From NCBI GenBank assembly GCA_000711775.1, contig ARYC01000247.1:104960-168959 (forward strand): DNA of 64,000 bases, given 5' to 3'. The DNA is from Oxytricha trifallax (taxonomy: Eukaryota; Ciliophora; Spirotrichea; Sporadotrichida; Oxytrichidae). The position numbers and the translations under genes were made by a program. Below are positions 36,821 to 48,311 of this stretch, in pieces; the first letter of the stretch is position 1, and every line of letters starts with the position of its first letter. Under the pieces are notes generated by a model. It was not told the origin of the DNA, did no database searches, and saw nothing but the letters and a program-made list of their open reading frames with translations.

Positions 36821-39800
36821 ATGAAGTTATAAACTTAGTCATCTTCTCGTCCCGCTGTGAGTGATATTCCTAATTAAAATCAAGTAAATAGCTCATGTAA
36901 CTTCAATATAATTGGAGGGGCATTTCCTCACACACCAAGCAAATTAAAACTAAATCTATTGCAATAAAAGCACTCGAGCTAAAATAATTAGAGTCCATCT
37001 CCAGGTAAAAAACACAATTTTAGACCTCGATCATTTATATATTAAAAAGTTCCATTTAAAATTGACTTATGCAAATATTTCACATATGCTGTTTAAATAA
37101 ATCAAACACAGTGAGAAATGAGTTAGGCAATATAATAAGCTTAAAAAAGGTTAAGAACACTTCAGGAACTTAGAACGACCCCACAAACTCAAAAACCCTT
37201 TCAACGAAAAAGTTCGCAACAAATTCCTCAATGAAGAGCTCGCTTCTCAGTTCTCCCAAGCCCACTTAATTCAATTCCCTAATAAAAGAAAATAAAAAAC
37301 TCAAGGAAAATATTCTTATGCTAACCAAGCTAATTCAAGATGTAGTACCAACTATTGTTTAACTATCTTAAGATCAAAAGTAATAAAACAGTTCTGGTGT
37401 TAGGATTGTGGTTAATAGCAATTAATCTAGTCCTAATGATAAAATTAAGAGTAATTTGAAGAAATTATCTAACAAAAATCGAAGCAGATTAATGACATAG
37501 GATTAGTTGGGCTCTCTGTAATAATCCTTAGAACAACTTTTTTAGTATTTATAATATTTTAAATTTTAACTTTAATAAGCCTATCAGTAAAAATAAACAG
37601 ATTAAGGTTGCTATACTGATCAAGATAGTGATTTACCAAACTAATATGAATTTTATTATAATATTCTAGGGTTAATGTAAATTTATGATTTGGATATAAT
37701 TTTACGGTTAAACTTTTATATTTAGCCATTAAAGTGATTTCATGGACTCTGATGATCTTGATTTAGGGGGTATAGATGAAAGATCAGTGAACCTGTAAAA
37801 ACCCTAACAAGAACTTAAGCAATTGTTTCTAACTTTTGGTGGGAGTAGAACTGAAGCTGAAAATCAAATGATGTTATCATTCAGATAAAACCAAAAGTAA
37901 TCTTTAACAGGTCAAAGAATGAACTCTAACTCCACTTAAAAAACTAAAATCTCAGACCTTAATAAGCAAAGTAAAAACTACAACATGCCAGTGTGCCTAG
38001 AATCCTCGAATTCAAAGAAAAAAATCATAAATTATGAGGGTGTTAAGTAACTATAGGGTATGATTGATAATATCAACAAATCAGAAATTTTATAGGAGTT
38101 AAAGCTAATTTAACCTTATCAATCCTCATTCAAGCAAACTTAAGAGAACATTCAATGTAGAAACTGAATTCTTGAGTCGAATTATTCTTCTGCTAATTTG
38201 AGTGGAGATTCTAGTATATCAGACGATGATAATGGCTCAATACCTGCTGATTCCATGCTCTCAAAGAATTTAGTGATTGATCATCAAACAATCAGCAAGT
38301 AGAAATTCCTCCAAGAAATGAATTCTCAGCCTTTTAACAAATTTAGTTTGGGAAATCTGCAATAGAAGTACTTGAATAACTTGATTCAAAGCAAGTTCCA
38401 ATCAAGACCCATGAATAAATTAGATTTAATATACCCTAAATAAGTTCCAGTTACAACTTAAAATTTCAATTCATGTACTTCAGTAGAGTCCTAGGAAGAC
38501 TACCAAAATTATCAATTAATCGATAATAATCTATTGCAGAAGTAATAAGAAGAGCTTGTAGATATCACTGAAGTACATCATCAGTGTATAAATGATCATG
38601 ATTTAGAAAAAGATTAATAACACAACGCTTAAAACATTTTAACAATAGTCAATGAATTTGAAATATCATAGAATTAAGTTCAAATTTTCGATTATGCAAA
38701 CAATAGTTCTTAGTTAAGTTAGATTAACATTGAAGTGCAAGTTCAAGAAATTGAGAAGACAATTAATAATGCAAAAGAATTAGGTTATGAAAGCTCAAAT
38801 AAAAATCATAAAGAGCCCATATCTTAAGTAATTGAGGGAATAAAGATTTGTAATCAAGAACCATAAATGTAAGAGTAAGAATTGAATCTAAGTAATAGCA
38901 TGAAATAAGAGGAAGAAGATTAAATTAACGATTTCATACTTCAAACTTAATCATTGAATTTTTTAATTTAATATTAAACTCAGCATAACTCATTCATTTT
39001 ACCTTATTTTTATAAAATCAAAAGACTGCTTCATGTTTACTTAAAGCATAGTAATGACAGATCAAAACCTTCAAAACAGCAAAAGAGTAAGTGTAGATCC
39101 ACTTCTCTAGTAATTAATGAGAAATGAAAGTCCCTTGAAAGAAAATCAAAACAATGATTCAATGCAGCACAGTGAAAGAAGAGACTTCAAAAATGTAATT
39201 AACTTCGAAGATACCCAAAAGATATCTCAACATGATTCAGTTTTTGATAATCAAGATTTTCAATTGAACTCTAGAAGAGTATCTACAGGCAATAATAAGC
39301 AGTCAGTTTATAGGAAATCCTTGAAAAGCAGTTCGAAAAAGAACAAAGAAAACTTGAGTGATATTGAGTAATTGAAAGAAACTCAAAGTGTACATTAATA
39401 AAACTAGTAATAAGTGGTTCAGGTTTACTAAGTCAAGAAATAAAAGCAATAAGCTCAATCCTCTATGAAATCACAGGTAAATCAAGCTTTTCAAATGCGT
39501 TAAAGTATCAGTCAAAAAGAAAGCGGCATCTCTTCTTACAATAACTCTCCAATATCATCAAACAAAAATATTTACGAAAATTCAGACATCACTTAAAAGA
39601 GAGGGAAGTCGATTAGTCACCACCTTTAAAGCAACGATTACTACAAAACATAGCATGTAAACTTAAAAGTGATCAAATCAGCTAGACCACCCTTCGAATT
39701 GATATAAAACAAGTGGAATAATATCGAGGAGAAGGAATAAAACTTGGTAAAACTTAATTAAGAAGTTATTAAACGATCGAATGACTCAAGATTAAATAGT

Positions 39801-42800
39801 GATACAACAAATATAAAAGAAGTTCTATAGTTAGATAAAAACGTGAATGTTTTTGATATTTCTCCATAGTCAAATATCAGATAGACACCCTAGATTAATC
39901 AACACTAAGGACATTTAACAGAGGATACGCAAGATAATAAAGCACATTAGAGTAATTAAAAAAAGGAAAATATTTTTTTAATACAAAATCGAAGCCCTAT
40001 AATCATTTTCAATTTGTATTATTATTTATATGCAAATTAAGGTTTGTGAATTTCTGATTTAACTTTGGGATTAATAATTAATATTTTGGTATAAATTCCA
40101 GATATTGTACAAAATATTTTTGTCCACTTATCAAATATTGATTGTGATATTGGATTTTATGAATTTTAGCTCTTTCAATATGATTAATTAAACGTATTTT
40201 AATAGCTTTATTATGACAGTCAGCAATCAAGTATTCAATGAAAAATACCTATAGAAAAGATAAAGCACAGAATAAAAGCCCTTAGTCGAAGAAGTCTAAG
40301 AAGAAAAGAAATGGGTTATTGAAAATTTCTAGCTTCAACCGATCCTATAGCAATCTATCTCTCTTCAAAACGATTCAAGTAGAATATGTCCAGAAGTCTA
40401 AAACATCATAAAGTAACAGTAACAAGTCCATTATGAAGAGGTTACTGTGAAAAATATTAATAAAAAGAAAAAGTCAACGCAAGAACTTAGCTTCAATTAG
40501 ACATTTAACGCTTTCTAGCAAGTATTTGAGGAGACGAAAGTACTAAATTAACAAGAGTTGAATCAACCTGAAAATTAAACATAAGACTAGCAATAATATC
40601 AAAGTAACTGCTCTTCCAGAGATAGGTTCATAAATGAATATCACTCTCACTAGAAAGAAAGACTTATCAATGAATTAGACAGACTTAGCACACCTTCTCC
40701 TAGAAATATAAATGAGTTTTTATGTGAAGCACCTTCATCACAAGTTGATGTACCTCAAGTCAATCAAACTCTTAATGAACAATAAAATGACACTAATTAA
40801 TAAATTGAGAATGAGACTACTATGAACCGAATTGTAATTAATGGCTCATCAATAAATGAAGGATATGGTAATGATATGATTGGTACTCAAGAAGCTGGAG
40901 AATTCACACCGGTATCTATCACTTACAAGTCCTCATAGTTTGATCATTTGATGAATGACTATTTGAAAGATTCTATATTTTTAATTGTATTTATGAGATT
41001 ACAACCAGAGAAACAATAGAGGGTCACTTTCGAATTTAAGCAAATCTAATAATAACAGATCTATATCTCCAAATTAACTTTGATTTAAAATGTAATATAA
41101 AGTATTGGTTTTATTATTAACTAATCAGGAGTCAATATTCCTCTGGTGAATTCATTGAGATTAGTGCACCCGATCTATAAACTGATTTCAGCTCAAGGAA
41201 AACTTTATAAACTTAGTAAAATTATGGAAGTAAAACTTCTGCAGTCTATGACTATTAATCAACAAAATTGATATCTGAATAAAATGCCAGCTCCATCAAT
41301 TGTTTAGACTCCAAAGAACAAACACTTCCAGTTTGTAATGAGATCAAAGTGTATGACAGCAATCGACCAAGCACTTTAATCTCAACTTAACAACTAATTC
41401 AGTAAGAGAGTAACAGCACAATTAAAGAGGAGCCGTCATTCGAAGAATAAGACAGTAGCAATTTAAATAAATATCAGAGGCATGACTAGTCAATTTTACA
41501 AAGCTAGAAGTTGAACTTAATTTAGCAGCAGTTACATGAAAGTCAAATGGATTAAAGCTATATGGGTGACTCAAAAGTATCTTTGACAAATATAGATATG
41601 GCTGAAAGTGAAATATTCTCAAATTACTTGTCCAACAAAAGTTTGCAAGATAAAGCCCAAAATTATAGAAGTGTTCAGTCTGTGAAGTCATAATAGGTTG
41701 GCAATACTCAAGAAAAAACTTCTGAAATTAAGAAATACAACAGTAGAAAAACTACTCCATTAAGATAGTTTATAAATGTTGGGTCAAACTCTTCGAAACA
41801 GTCCTCCCCTACCCAAGAAGATAAATATAGAACAACCCAGAATTAGCATTCAGATTAAAAGAACTCAATCCAACTACAGTCATGCAAGAATTCTATTACA
41901 AGTTAAAGCAATTTATTTTCACCAGTTCTTTAATAATCAAAGTAAAATAGATCTCCTTCTAACAGTAGATCACCTATGAGAAATATTGTAGGAATACATT
42001 TTATTTGAAAAAATAAATTTGAATTAATTAATTACAATATCAAAATCTTGACAGTTAATTTTCTGGAAACCTAGACAAAATAGTGCTTGTTCGATAGTGA
42101 ATTAAAAATAAGCTGGACTTTACTATTGGCGGTACCCCTCTATCGCATCTCTGAAGCGAGATAAGCGAACTTGAATTTTTTGTGATTTGTTTAGTTGATT
42201 TTAATGCCAAAATAAAAGTAGATTTATCTCGCTAAAGAGATGCGATAGAGGGGTACCGCCAATAGTAAAGTCCAGCTTATTTTTAATTCACTATCGAATA
42301 AGTACCATTTTGTCATGGTTTCGAGAAAGTTAACTGCCACGAATTAATATATTTAATTAATTAATTATAAATTATTTTCCCAAACAAATGTATTCCTACA
42401 ATAGTAAACCAAGAGACAGCATTTCAATTGATAATTCTAGAATCGAAGTTCAAGACTAATCAATTTCTACAAGCAAATTGTAAATAGCAAGGGAAAAGAG
42501 AGAACAAATTTATAAACTTAAAATGGATGAGTTACAAACTAAACTCGACTTAAAATTATAAAAAATAAGCAGTATACCTACAATCAAACAATTAAATTAT
42601 GATGTATCTGCTTAGATTACAGATCGAGAAAGTTCTTAAACTGGAAGATATGAGAAGTCATTAAGCACGTCCAGATCTCAAGTCTTTTGTAGTGTCAAAC
42701 CTTAGAATCTATTTGGACAATCAGTTTAACAAAACAAAGTATTTTAGAATCAATCCCAATCTATTCCAGTTTAAGAATCTAAGAATGCCTATCAATCCAA

Positions 42801-43845
42801 TAATGCTGTGTAAAGAAGAACATAAAGAGACGCTTCACGTTAGAAAGAGTTAGAAACAAAACTTTAAGAGAAAGAAGAGAGAATAAAAACGATTTTATAA
42901 AAGAAGTAGGAGATTGATGAGAAAATTTAGGAGCAAAGAATTGCTAGAGAAATGAAAGGCATGAGATCTTCTCAATAAGATTTTAGCACAATTTCTATAT
43001 AAAACCAGAAATAGGAGTAACCAAAGTAACTTTCTCTCACAAGAGGTAGTTTGGTATTAGTGAGAACACCAAGCAAAATACTTTAGCAAAAAATGGTTTT
43101 AAAAAAGGAATTTACAAATGTAAAATCGAAGCATCCATAGAGCTGTTTCTTAAACCAAAACTCTGTGAATTAAATTACATCTAGCTAATAAGCTTTCAAG
43201 ACTATAGAACCTTAAACATTGTTGTCTCAAAAGCACTTAAATCTTGAAAATGCTTCTCAAACTATTGATAACCACTAATTATTAGCTCCAATAAGTGAAA
43301 GAAATCTTACTTACTAACATTCACTAAGTAATAATTAAGCTTAGACCTTAAACCCTATACTCATGAAAATTCAACCTACTTTGAAATAGAAAGAATTTTT
43401 CCAGAAGATTGAATCTGATTGCCATTCAAAATACAGAAACTTTTATAAATTTGAACACACTTTTATTTGTTTTTTTGAATATTATTAGGGTTTTAATAGT
43501 TAGTAAAAATGTTCAGTAATTTAACTAGAAAAATTATAAAATAGTTATAAGATGATGAATGCTTAAAATCAAATATAATTAATGGAAAATATTTTAGTTT
43601 TTATTCGAGAAAACAGTTAAAACAACATTCAAGAATAGAATTAATAAGCTAGAACAGAGCTAAATAGAGATAAGAAAGTAGTAATCTCTGAGAATATAGA
43701 TAAGAATGAAAATCGAAATTTCTCCAAATTAATATTGAATAAGTACGATTTAGTACGCTTATATTTTGTAAATATATTAATATATTATAAATAATACGCA
43801 CTATAATTTAATTTGGTAAATGCTTTTTTTAAGTCTTATGTGTAA
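36821..43845 (+). CDS. Very large Ser/Gln/Asn-rich protein gene (one, possibly two genes)
   Basis: Candidate start MKLQTQSSSRPAVSDIPNQN at 36821. Long open segments follow one another: 36821-37000, 37100-37570, 37728-38938, 39051-39990, 40213-40972, 41001-41079, 41123-41985 and 42402 to about 43480 (perhaps to 43845). Several joins are exact: CATA (IES 38939-39050), AGATT (IES 40973-41000), ATTAACT (IES 41080-41122) and TA (foldback IES 41986-42401), all restoring frame. Composition is dominated by S, Q, N, K and E with short coiled-coil parts (RTQRDASRQKELETKLQ). One in-frame TGA near 38164 and the uncertain join at 39990-40213 leave open whether there are two genes. No domain recognised; looks like a structural or scaffold protein. 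Confidence 0.62.
38939..39050 (+). other. Probable IES, 112 bp, pointer CATA
   Basis: CATA at 38935-38938 and 39047-39050; removal joins ...EEDQINDFI to VMTDQNLQNSKRV in frame. The pointer is short, so this is a plausible but not unique solution. Confidence 0.5.
40973..41000 (+). other. IES, 28 bp, pointer AGATT
   Basis: AGATT at 40968-40972 and 40996-41000. Precise removal gives ...MNDYLKDYNQRNNRGSL in frame; without it the natural S/N-rich frame is lost. Confidence 0.8.
41080..41122 (+). other. IES, 43 bp, pointer ATTAACT
   Basis: ATTAACT at 41073-41079 and 41116-41122. Removal eliminates a TGA at the left boundary and joins ...RSISPNQLI to RSQYSSGEF in frame. Confidence 0.85.
41986..42401. 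mobile_element. Foldback element acting as a TA-bounded IES
   Basis: 416 bp with long, nearly perfect inverted repeats (about 190 bp each) beginning TTGTAGGAATACATTT and ending in its complement; the inner arms share GGCGGTACCCCTCTATCGCA. TA dinucleotides flank it (41984-41985 and 42402-42403). Removing the element and one TA gives ...SPMRNSKPRDSISIDN, exactly restoring the host reading frame. TA duplication suggests a Tc1/mariner-type mover, unlike the ANT-flanked foldbacks in element 1. The arms have small differences, so it is not very recent. Confidence 0.9.
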
Positions 43846-43944
43846 ATAAATTACTGTTAAATAAATAAAAAAGCTAAAATATACAGCCCTTCTATATAAA
43901 ACAAAATTTGAAGTTTTATGTTCACTTCATTTTTATTGTATTGT

Positions 43945-45831
43945 TCAGCCGACGATCTTTCTCCATTTGCTTTGGAATTCTTGGTCGATTTGGTCCATGA
44001 ATTTCTCAGTTTGAACGTAGTGAGTACCTTCTTTGACGTTGTTACCGTGGACGCAGATAGCCAAGTCCTTAGTCATGTGGCCTTATTCGACAGTGTCAAT
44101 AATTGCCTTCTCGAGGGTTTGGCAGAACTTAAGGAGGAGCTCGTTGTTGTCGAGCTTGGCTCTGTGCATGAGACCTCTAGTCCAGGCGAAGATTGAGGCG
44201 ATAGGGTTTGTGGATGTTGGTTGACCCTTTTGCCATTGTCTGTAATGTCTGGTCACGGTTCCGTGAGCAGCTTCAGCCTCAACTACGTTGTCTTCATTCA
44301 AGAGAACTGAGGTCATGAGTCCGAGGGAACCATAACCTTGGGCAACAATATCACTTTGTACATCACCATCATAGTTCTTGCATGCCCATACGACTAATTT
44401 AATATATTAATCATATTAGACACCACCATCTCCCTTAATGACTTATCGACCATATCGTCGATAAGTCTGTGTTCATAATCGATTTTCTTGTCAGCATATA
44501 ATGCCTTGAATTCCTTTTAGTAAGTCTCCTCGAAGATATCTTTGAAAAGACCATCGTATTTTTTAAGAATTGTGTTCTTGGTAGAGAGTTTCAAGGGGTA
44601 ACCTCTGTCTAAGGCATATTGGAAACATGTCTTGGCGAGTTTAATTTAATGAACTTATTTTTCAAATATGATACCTTATAAATTTGTTAATCTTAAAAAC
44701 AAAGCGAAAGTCTTGATTGAAGCTTCAGTGTTGTACATACCCATTAAGCAACCCTTACCCTTGAAGTGATAAGCTAAGTGCTCGAATCCTTCTGATCCAT
44801 CATCTGGAATATATTACATCACGAATTTTCCTGGCTTGTTTACAACGGCATCAGTTGCCATGTATTTATAAAGAAATTCTATAAATCATCTTTTATTATA
44901 CCAAGACAGATTGACCTAAAGCCCTAATGTATATTGATACTTATAAATTATGTATTGATCAGCATGGGCGTGTCTACCAATAATAATTGGTTTATTCCAG
45001 CCTGGAACGAGTCTTGGGACGTTCTTGCAAATAATTGGCTCTCTGAAGACGGTACCATTAAGGATGTTTCTAATGGTTCCATTGGGGGACTTCCACATTT
45101 TCTTCAAGTTGAATTCCTTCACTCTATCCTCATCTGGAGTTATCTAATTACCATATTTATATAGAATTGATTGCCTCAAGCAAATAAGAATACGTAACTA
45201 GAATCTTAATATTTTAATATAGGAGTAATGGTTGCGCACTTGATTCCAACTTTGTGTACCTTGATGGCCTCAGCAGACTCAACAGTGACTTTATCGTCAG
45301 TCTTGTCTCTGTTCTCAATGGAGAGATCGTAATACTTGCAATCAAGTTGAACGTATGGTTAGATATGCTATAAATATTGTTTTAGTTTATTGTCACTCAA
45401 AAGCATAAAGATATAGATGCATTCATGGTTTTGTAAACGATCATAAAAATTTTGCTAATTTATAGTTCTTATATAGTAATTTAATTAATTTGTTTTATAA
45501 ATATCCTTTCAATTCTATGATTTGCCTAATTTATAATTACATTAATCACAAATACCATCTTTAACCATTTGCTTAAATGCATTGCAAATATACTATTTTC
45601 CCTCATAAATCAAGACTTACCTTTTCCTTAATCCACTTCCAGATGATTCTAGTCATTTCATCACCATCGAGTTCGACGACTGGGTTGGCAACCTTAACTT
45701 TTTGGAAAGTAGCGAAGTGTCTTGATACAACTTTAATATTAAAAATAATTATAAACCCCAAAAACCCCCTTTAAACTTATAAAATAAAAAATATAATCAT
45801 ATTTACTAAAAAAAAGAAACTTTGGAGAGCA
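43945..45831 (-). CDS. NADP-dependent isocitrate dehydrogenase, mitochondrial
   Basis: Oxidative decarboxylation of isocitrate to 2-oxoglutarate with NADPH formation. Start at 45829-45831; after IES removal the N-terminus is [18 protein letters not shown], a typical mitochondrial presequence. Family blocks: [141 protein letters not shown]; stop TGA 43945-43947. Substrate and metal residues expected in these blocks are present. Five IESs (separate entries) and one 253-nt intron (45368-45620) interrupt it, in linear unscrambled order. One base appears missing near 44446, where the family has V-A-Q-V. Confidence 0.93.
44395..44421 (-). other. IES of IDH, 27 bp, pointer GTC
   Basis: GTC (GAC on +) at 44392-44394 and 44419-44421. 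Removal gives KGDGGVVWACKN, matching the family consensus with both glycines. A GT-AG intron alternative would lose one glycine. Confidence 0.75.
44639..44707 (-). other. IES of IDH, 69 bp, pointer TCGC
   Basis: GCGA (+ strand) at 44635-44638 and 44704-44707. Removal joins ...SIKTFA to [11 protein letters not shown] in frame. Confidence 0.8.
44866..44955 (-). other. IES of IDH, 90 bp, pointer ATACAT
   Basis: ATGTAT (+ strand) at 44860-44865 and 44950-44955. Removal joins HAHADQYM to [12 protein letters not shown], the expected family sequence. Confidence 0.9.
45141..45226 (-). other. IES of IDH, 86 bp, pointer ACTCC
   Basis: GGAGT (+ strand) at 45136-45140 and 45222-45226. Removal gives [15 protein letters not shown] without gap. 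Confidence 0.92.
45735..45822 (-). other. IES of IDH, 88 bp, pointer AAAGTT, containing a telomere-like motif
   Basis: AACTTT (+ strand) at 45729-45734 and 45817-45822. Removal joins MLSKV to VSRHFATFQ, giving the presequence. Inside, at about 45757-45771, is ACCCCAAAAACCCCC, resembling the C4A4 telomere repeat. Confidence 0.88.
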
Positions 45832-46320
45832 TCTTTATGTTTTATTTATAAATGATATTTATTAATTAAGATTTATTTTTATTCAATGAAGTACTTTTAA
45901 GATATTACTCCCATCCACTACTATCTTATTAGATTTTTAACTTACTTATTATCTCAATATCTTATTATTATAACTCAAGAATTAGAATTTAACTTGAAGA
46001 TAATTTAGAATTGAAAATAATTTTAATTGATTTTACATTAGCAATATATAAATTGATTTAATAAATAAAAATGTTAAAAATGAACGCAAATTTGCAAGTT
46101 TATAATATAACTTCAGTAAATATTTTCACTAGTGTTTTAAATTCTAGCAAATAAATATTTTTTTCATTTCAACAAAAGTATAGTATAAATCTTCATTAAT
46201 TTGGCCTTTTTGAGAATAACATTTATCTGATTAAAATTTAGTTTACCTAATATGTAATATTCATGATTTATAATAGGAAATTAATTAATTTAATCAAAAA
46301 CTTAATATATTAAAAGGTAT
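45832..46320. other. AT-rich 5' flank of IDH and upstream gene
   Basis: About 490 bp of very AT-rich DNA between divergent genes; no open frame and no specific signal seen. Must hold the IDH promoter, since IDH starts at 45831 and reads away from it. Confidence 0.45.
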
Positions 46321-46329
46321 TCTTACTAA

Positions 46330-47472
46330 TCAGACGCAGGTGGACCAACAGCACTCACATAAAATGTAAGTTTCAAAAAGGATATATATAAAGTTTTTTT
46401 TTTAGCGGTCCTACCTGGTAGGACCTGGGGTGTCAGCAGACTGAAGCTTGCAAGGCTACACTTGGAGGGGACAGGGGAGTGACTAGGATGAGGATGAAGA
46501 TGAAGATGACGAGGAAGAAGAAGATGAAACTGCTTTTGGTCATGTTTCCATTTTTGATAAGTTTAATAAGTATTAGTATTTAGTTTAATAGATTAATTAT
46601 AAATTTAAAGTTTTCTTATTATAAATTATAATTAATAAAGCAATTCTATTTACAACACATAATTAATATAACGGCAAAAAGAATATTAGAATTATTTTTT
46701 AATTTAATTTGGATCATAACCTTACTATTGATATGAGAATAAAATTTGAAATTAGAGTTAATAAAATAAACAATATAAGTAGGTTTTTATACAATTAAAT
46801 TATCTCATTGAAAATAAATATGAACAAACTTGACAAAAATAAACAGATTGAAAGGCCAAAGGTTGAGCCCCTTGGTGACATTAGAATTGCTGAAGCTAGA
46901 GGTAGGTTGAAAATTTATATTCCATTGTACATTTGAAACTCCAATCTTATTATAAATAATTTAATTATTATTCACTATTCATTTATTTAAAACTTCTTAA
47001 TTTTCACATTGACATGTTAATTTAATGGGGGTATTAAGAACTCAATTTTATATTGATCTACTTGGATACTCTTGAATGTTTTGAGAAATAAGTGCTAACA
47101 ATTATTTGCAGGGTTCTTGGAATAAATGAGCAAGGACACTTCTGAAACCATCACAAAGATCAGATCGAATACAGACGCCAATGAGAACTAACGCAGAATC
47201 TAAGAAGAAAAAATGAAGAAAGAGAGGTTAGTAGAGTTTATAATAAAGGATATTTTCATTTTATATGTTTGAAAGCTAATGCTTAATTCTTATTTTCTTA
47301 TAGAGCTGCTGCTATTTAAAATGAAGTCATTACTAGTCACAAGAAAAATATTGGTAAAATTATAGATATAAGATATTTTATTCAAATTATAAAATTTCGA
47401 AAGTAAATTAGGAATGTAATAATAATCGAACATAATTTTTAACATATTTTTTTCATTTATTCTGGTAATTGA
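46330..47472 (+). CDS. Small acidic/coiled-coil protein, unrecognised, several exons
   Basis: Exon-like pieces: about 46330-46366, then after an intron (GTAAGT...TTTTAG) a GC-rich segment 46406-46560 with a run of alternating Asp/Glu (GSDQDEDEDEDDEEEEDETA) which requires one frame change; 46819-46900 (MNKLDKNKQIERPKVEPLG); 47112-47226 (FLEQMSKDTSETITKIRSN...EEKMKKER); 47303-47352 (AAAIQNEVITSHKKNI). The three later exons splice cleanly with GT-AG introns (GTAGGT...TTGCAG; GTTAGT...TTATAG). The true start is not clear. No family recognised. Confidence 0.55.
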
Positions 47473-47531
47473 AAGTAAATTTGAAAAGTAAAGTAAATTA
47501 AGTTGTTGATTATTAATAATTATAAATTAAA

Positions 47532-48039
47532 ATGGTAGAATCACAAGTACAAGAACTTGTAACCAAGTTGCAAACTGAAAAAGACTGGCACAAATGTTCC
47601 ATTTTCACAGATAAGGGTGAAATTCTTGCTTCATAAAAAGCCACTCTACTTCCAGACGAGATCAAGTAAGGCATAATCAATATGTGAAAAATTGCTAATA
47701 AAAATCGATAATAGGTTTTACATTTAAGCTTATGAAGACAGAGACACAACAGTGGGAGAGGGTTTCTTCATTAATAATGAGCATTTCGATGTGCACAGAT
47801 TCCACCCACCCCTTATCTATGGAAGACGCGGTGGTCCAGATGATGGTGAGGGAATTGCTCTCTGCAGACTAAAGCCACGCAGCCCAGTGGGTGACGAGAG
47901 ATATTGGTTTTTGCTTATAACTTATCTTTTACCTATTCTTTCTGCAAAGGCTGTCCCTCAAATGGTCAAATTCTCTGAGACTTATCGTAAGAATAACGTG
48001 GTATTTATTAAAAACAATATAGTTGGAAATCCAGAATGA
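47532..48039 (+). CDS. Profilin
   Basis: Actin-monomer binding protein of the cytosol. join(47532..47665, 47715..48039) with a 49-nt intron (GTAAGG...AATAG). About 150 residues, close to the profilin size. Fold landmarks by position: an N-terminal helix, CSIFTDKGEILAS (the 'DG' turn), LLPDEIKFYIQAYED, GEGFFINNEHFDVHRF, then GRRGGPDDGEG in the place of the actin-facing loop with basic residues, WFLLITYLLP as the penultimate strand, and a C-terminal amphipathic helix (VPQMVKFSETYRK). Sequence identity to textbook profilins is low, and the aromatic poly-proline site is not obvious. Assignment rests on overall order of elements. Confidence 0.62.
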
Positions 48040-48311
48040 GAGGTTGCAGAAAGCCTTGATTCAATATAGGCAAGAAGGATAATGCACATGAATATATATA
48101 AATCTGAATTCTTTCCACTAAAAGTTATTAAAAATCGATTCTAACACAATTTTATTCATTCTGACACTTTTGATTGCTAGAAATTTCTCACATCACTCAT
48201 TTATCGATATTTATTATTTTCATCTAATTTCTATCTGATTGTGTAACTTAAGTGATTATAAGATTTTTTTGATATTTTTTAAGTTTTTATTTCCAAGCAT
48301 ATAAGAGCGCT

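Noticed and set aside
43918..44224. Plus-strand open frames opposite IDH
   Set aside because: They are shadows of the strongly conserved IDH sequence on the minus strand.
45757..45771. C4A5C5 motif as a TBE end or macronuclear telomere
   Set aside because: No ANT duplication or TBE subterminal sequence is next to it and it lies wholly inside a pointer-bounded IES.
46430..46545. Minus-strand small ORF with signal-peptide-like start (MTKSSFIFFFLV...)
   Set aside because: The hydrophobicity results from the reverse complement of a GAT/GAA repeat encoding Asp/Glu on the plus strand; only about 36 codons.
47890..47955. Additional intron in the profilin gene (GTTTTTGC...CAAAG)
   Set aside because: Removal would shift the frame and destroy the last strand and helix of the profilin fold; the unspliced reading fits the family.
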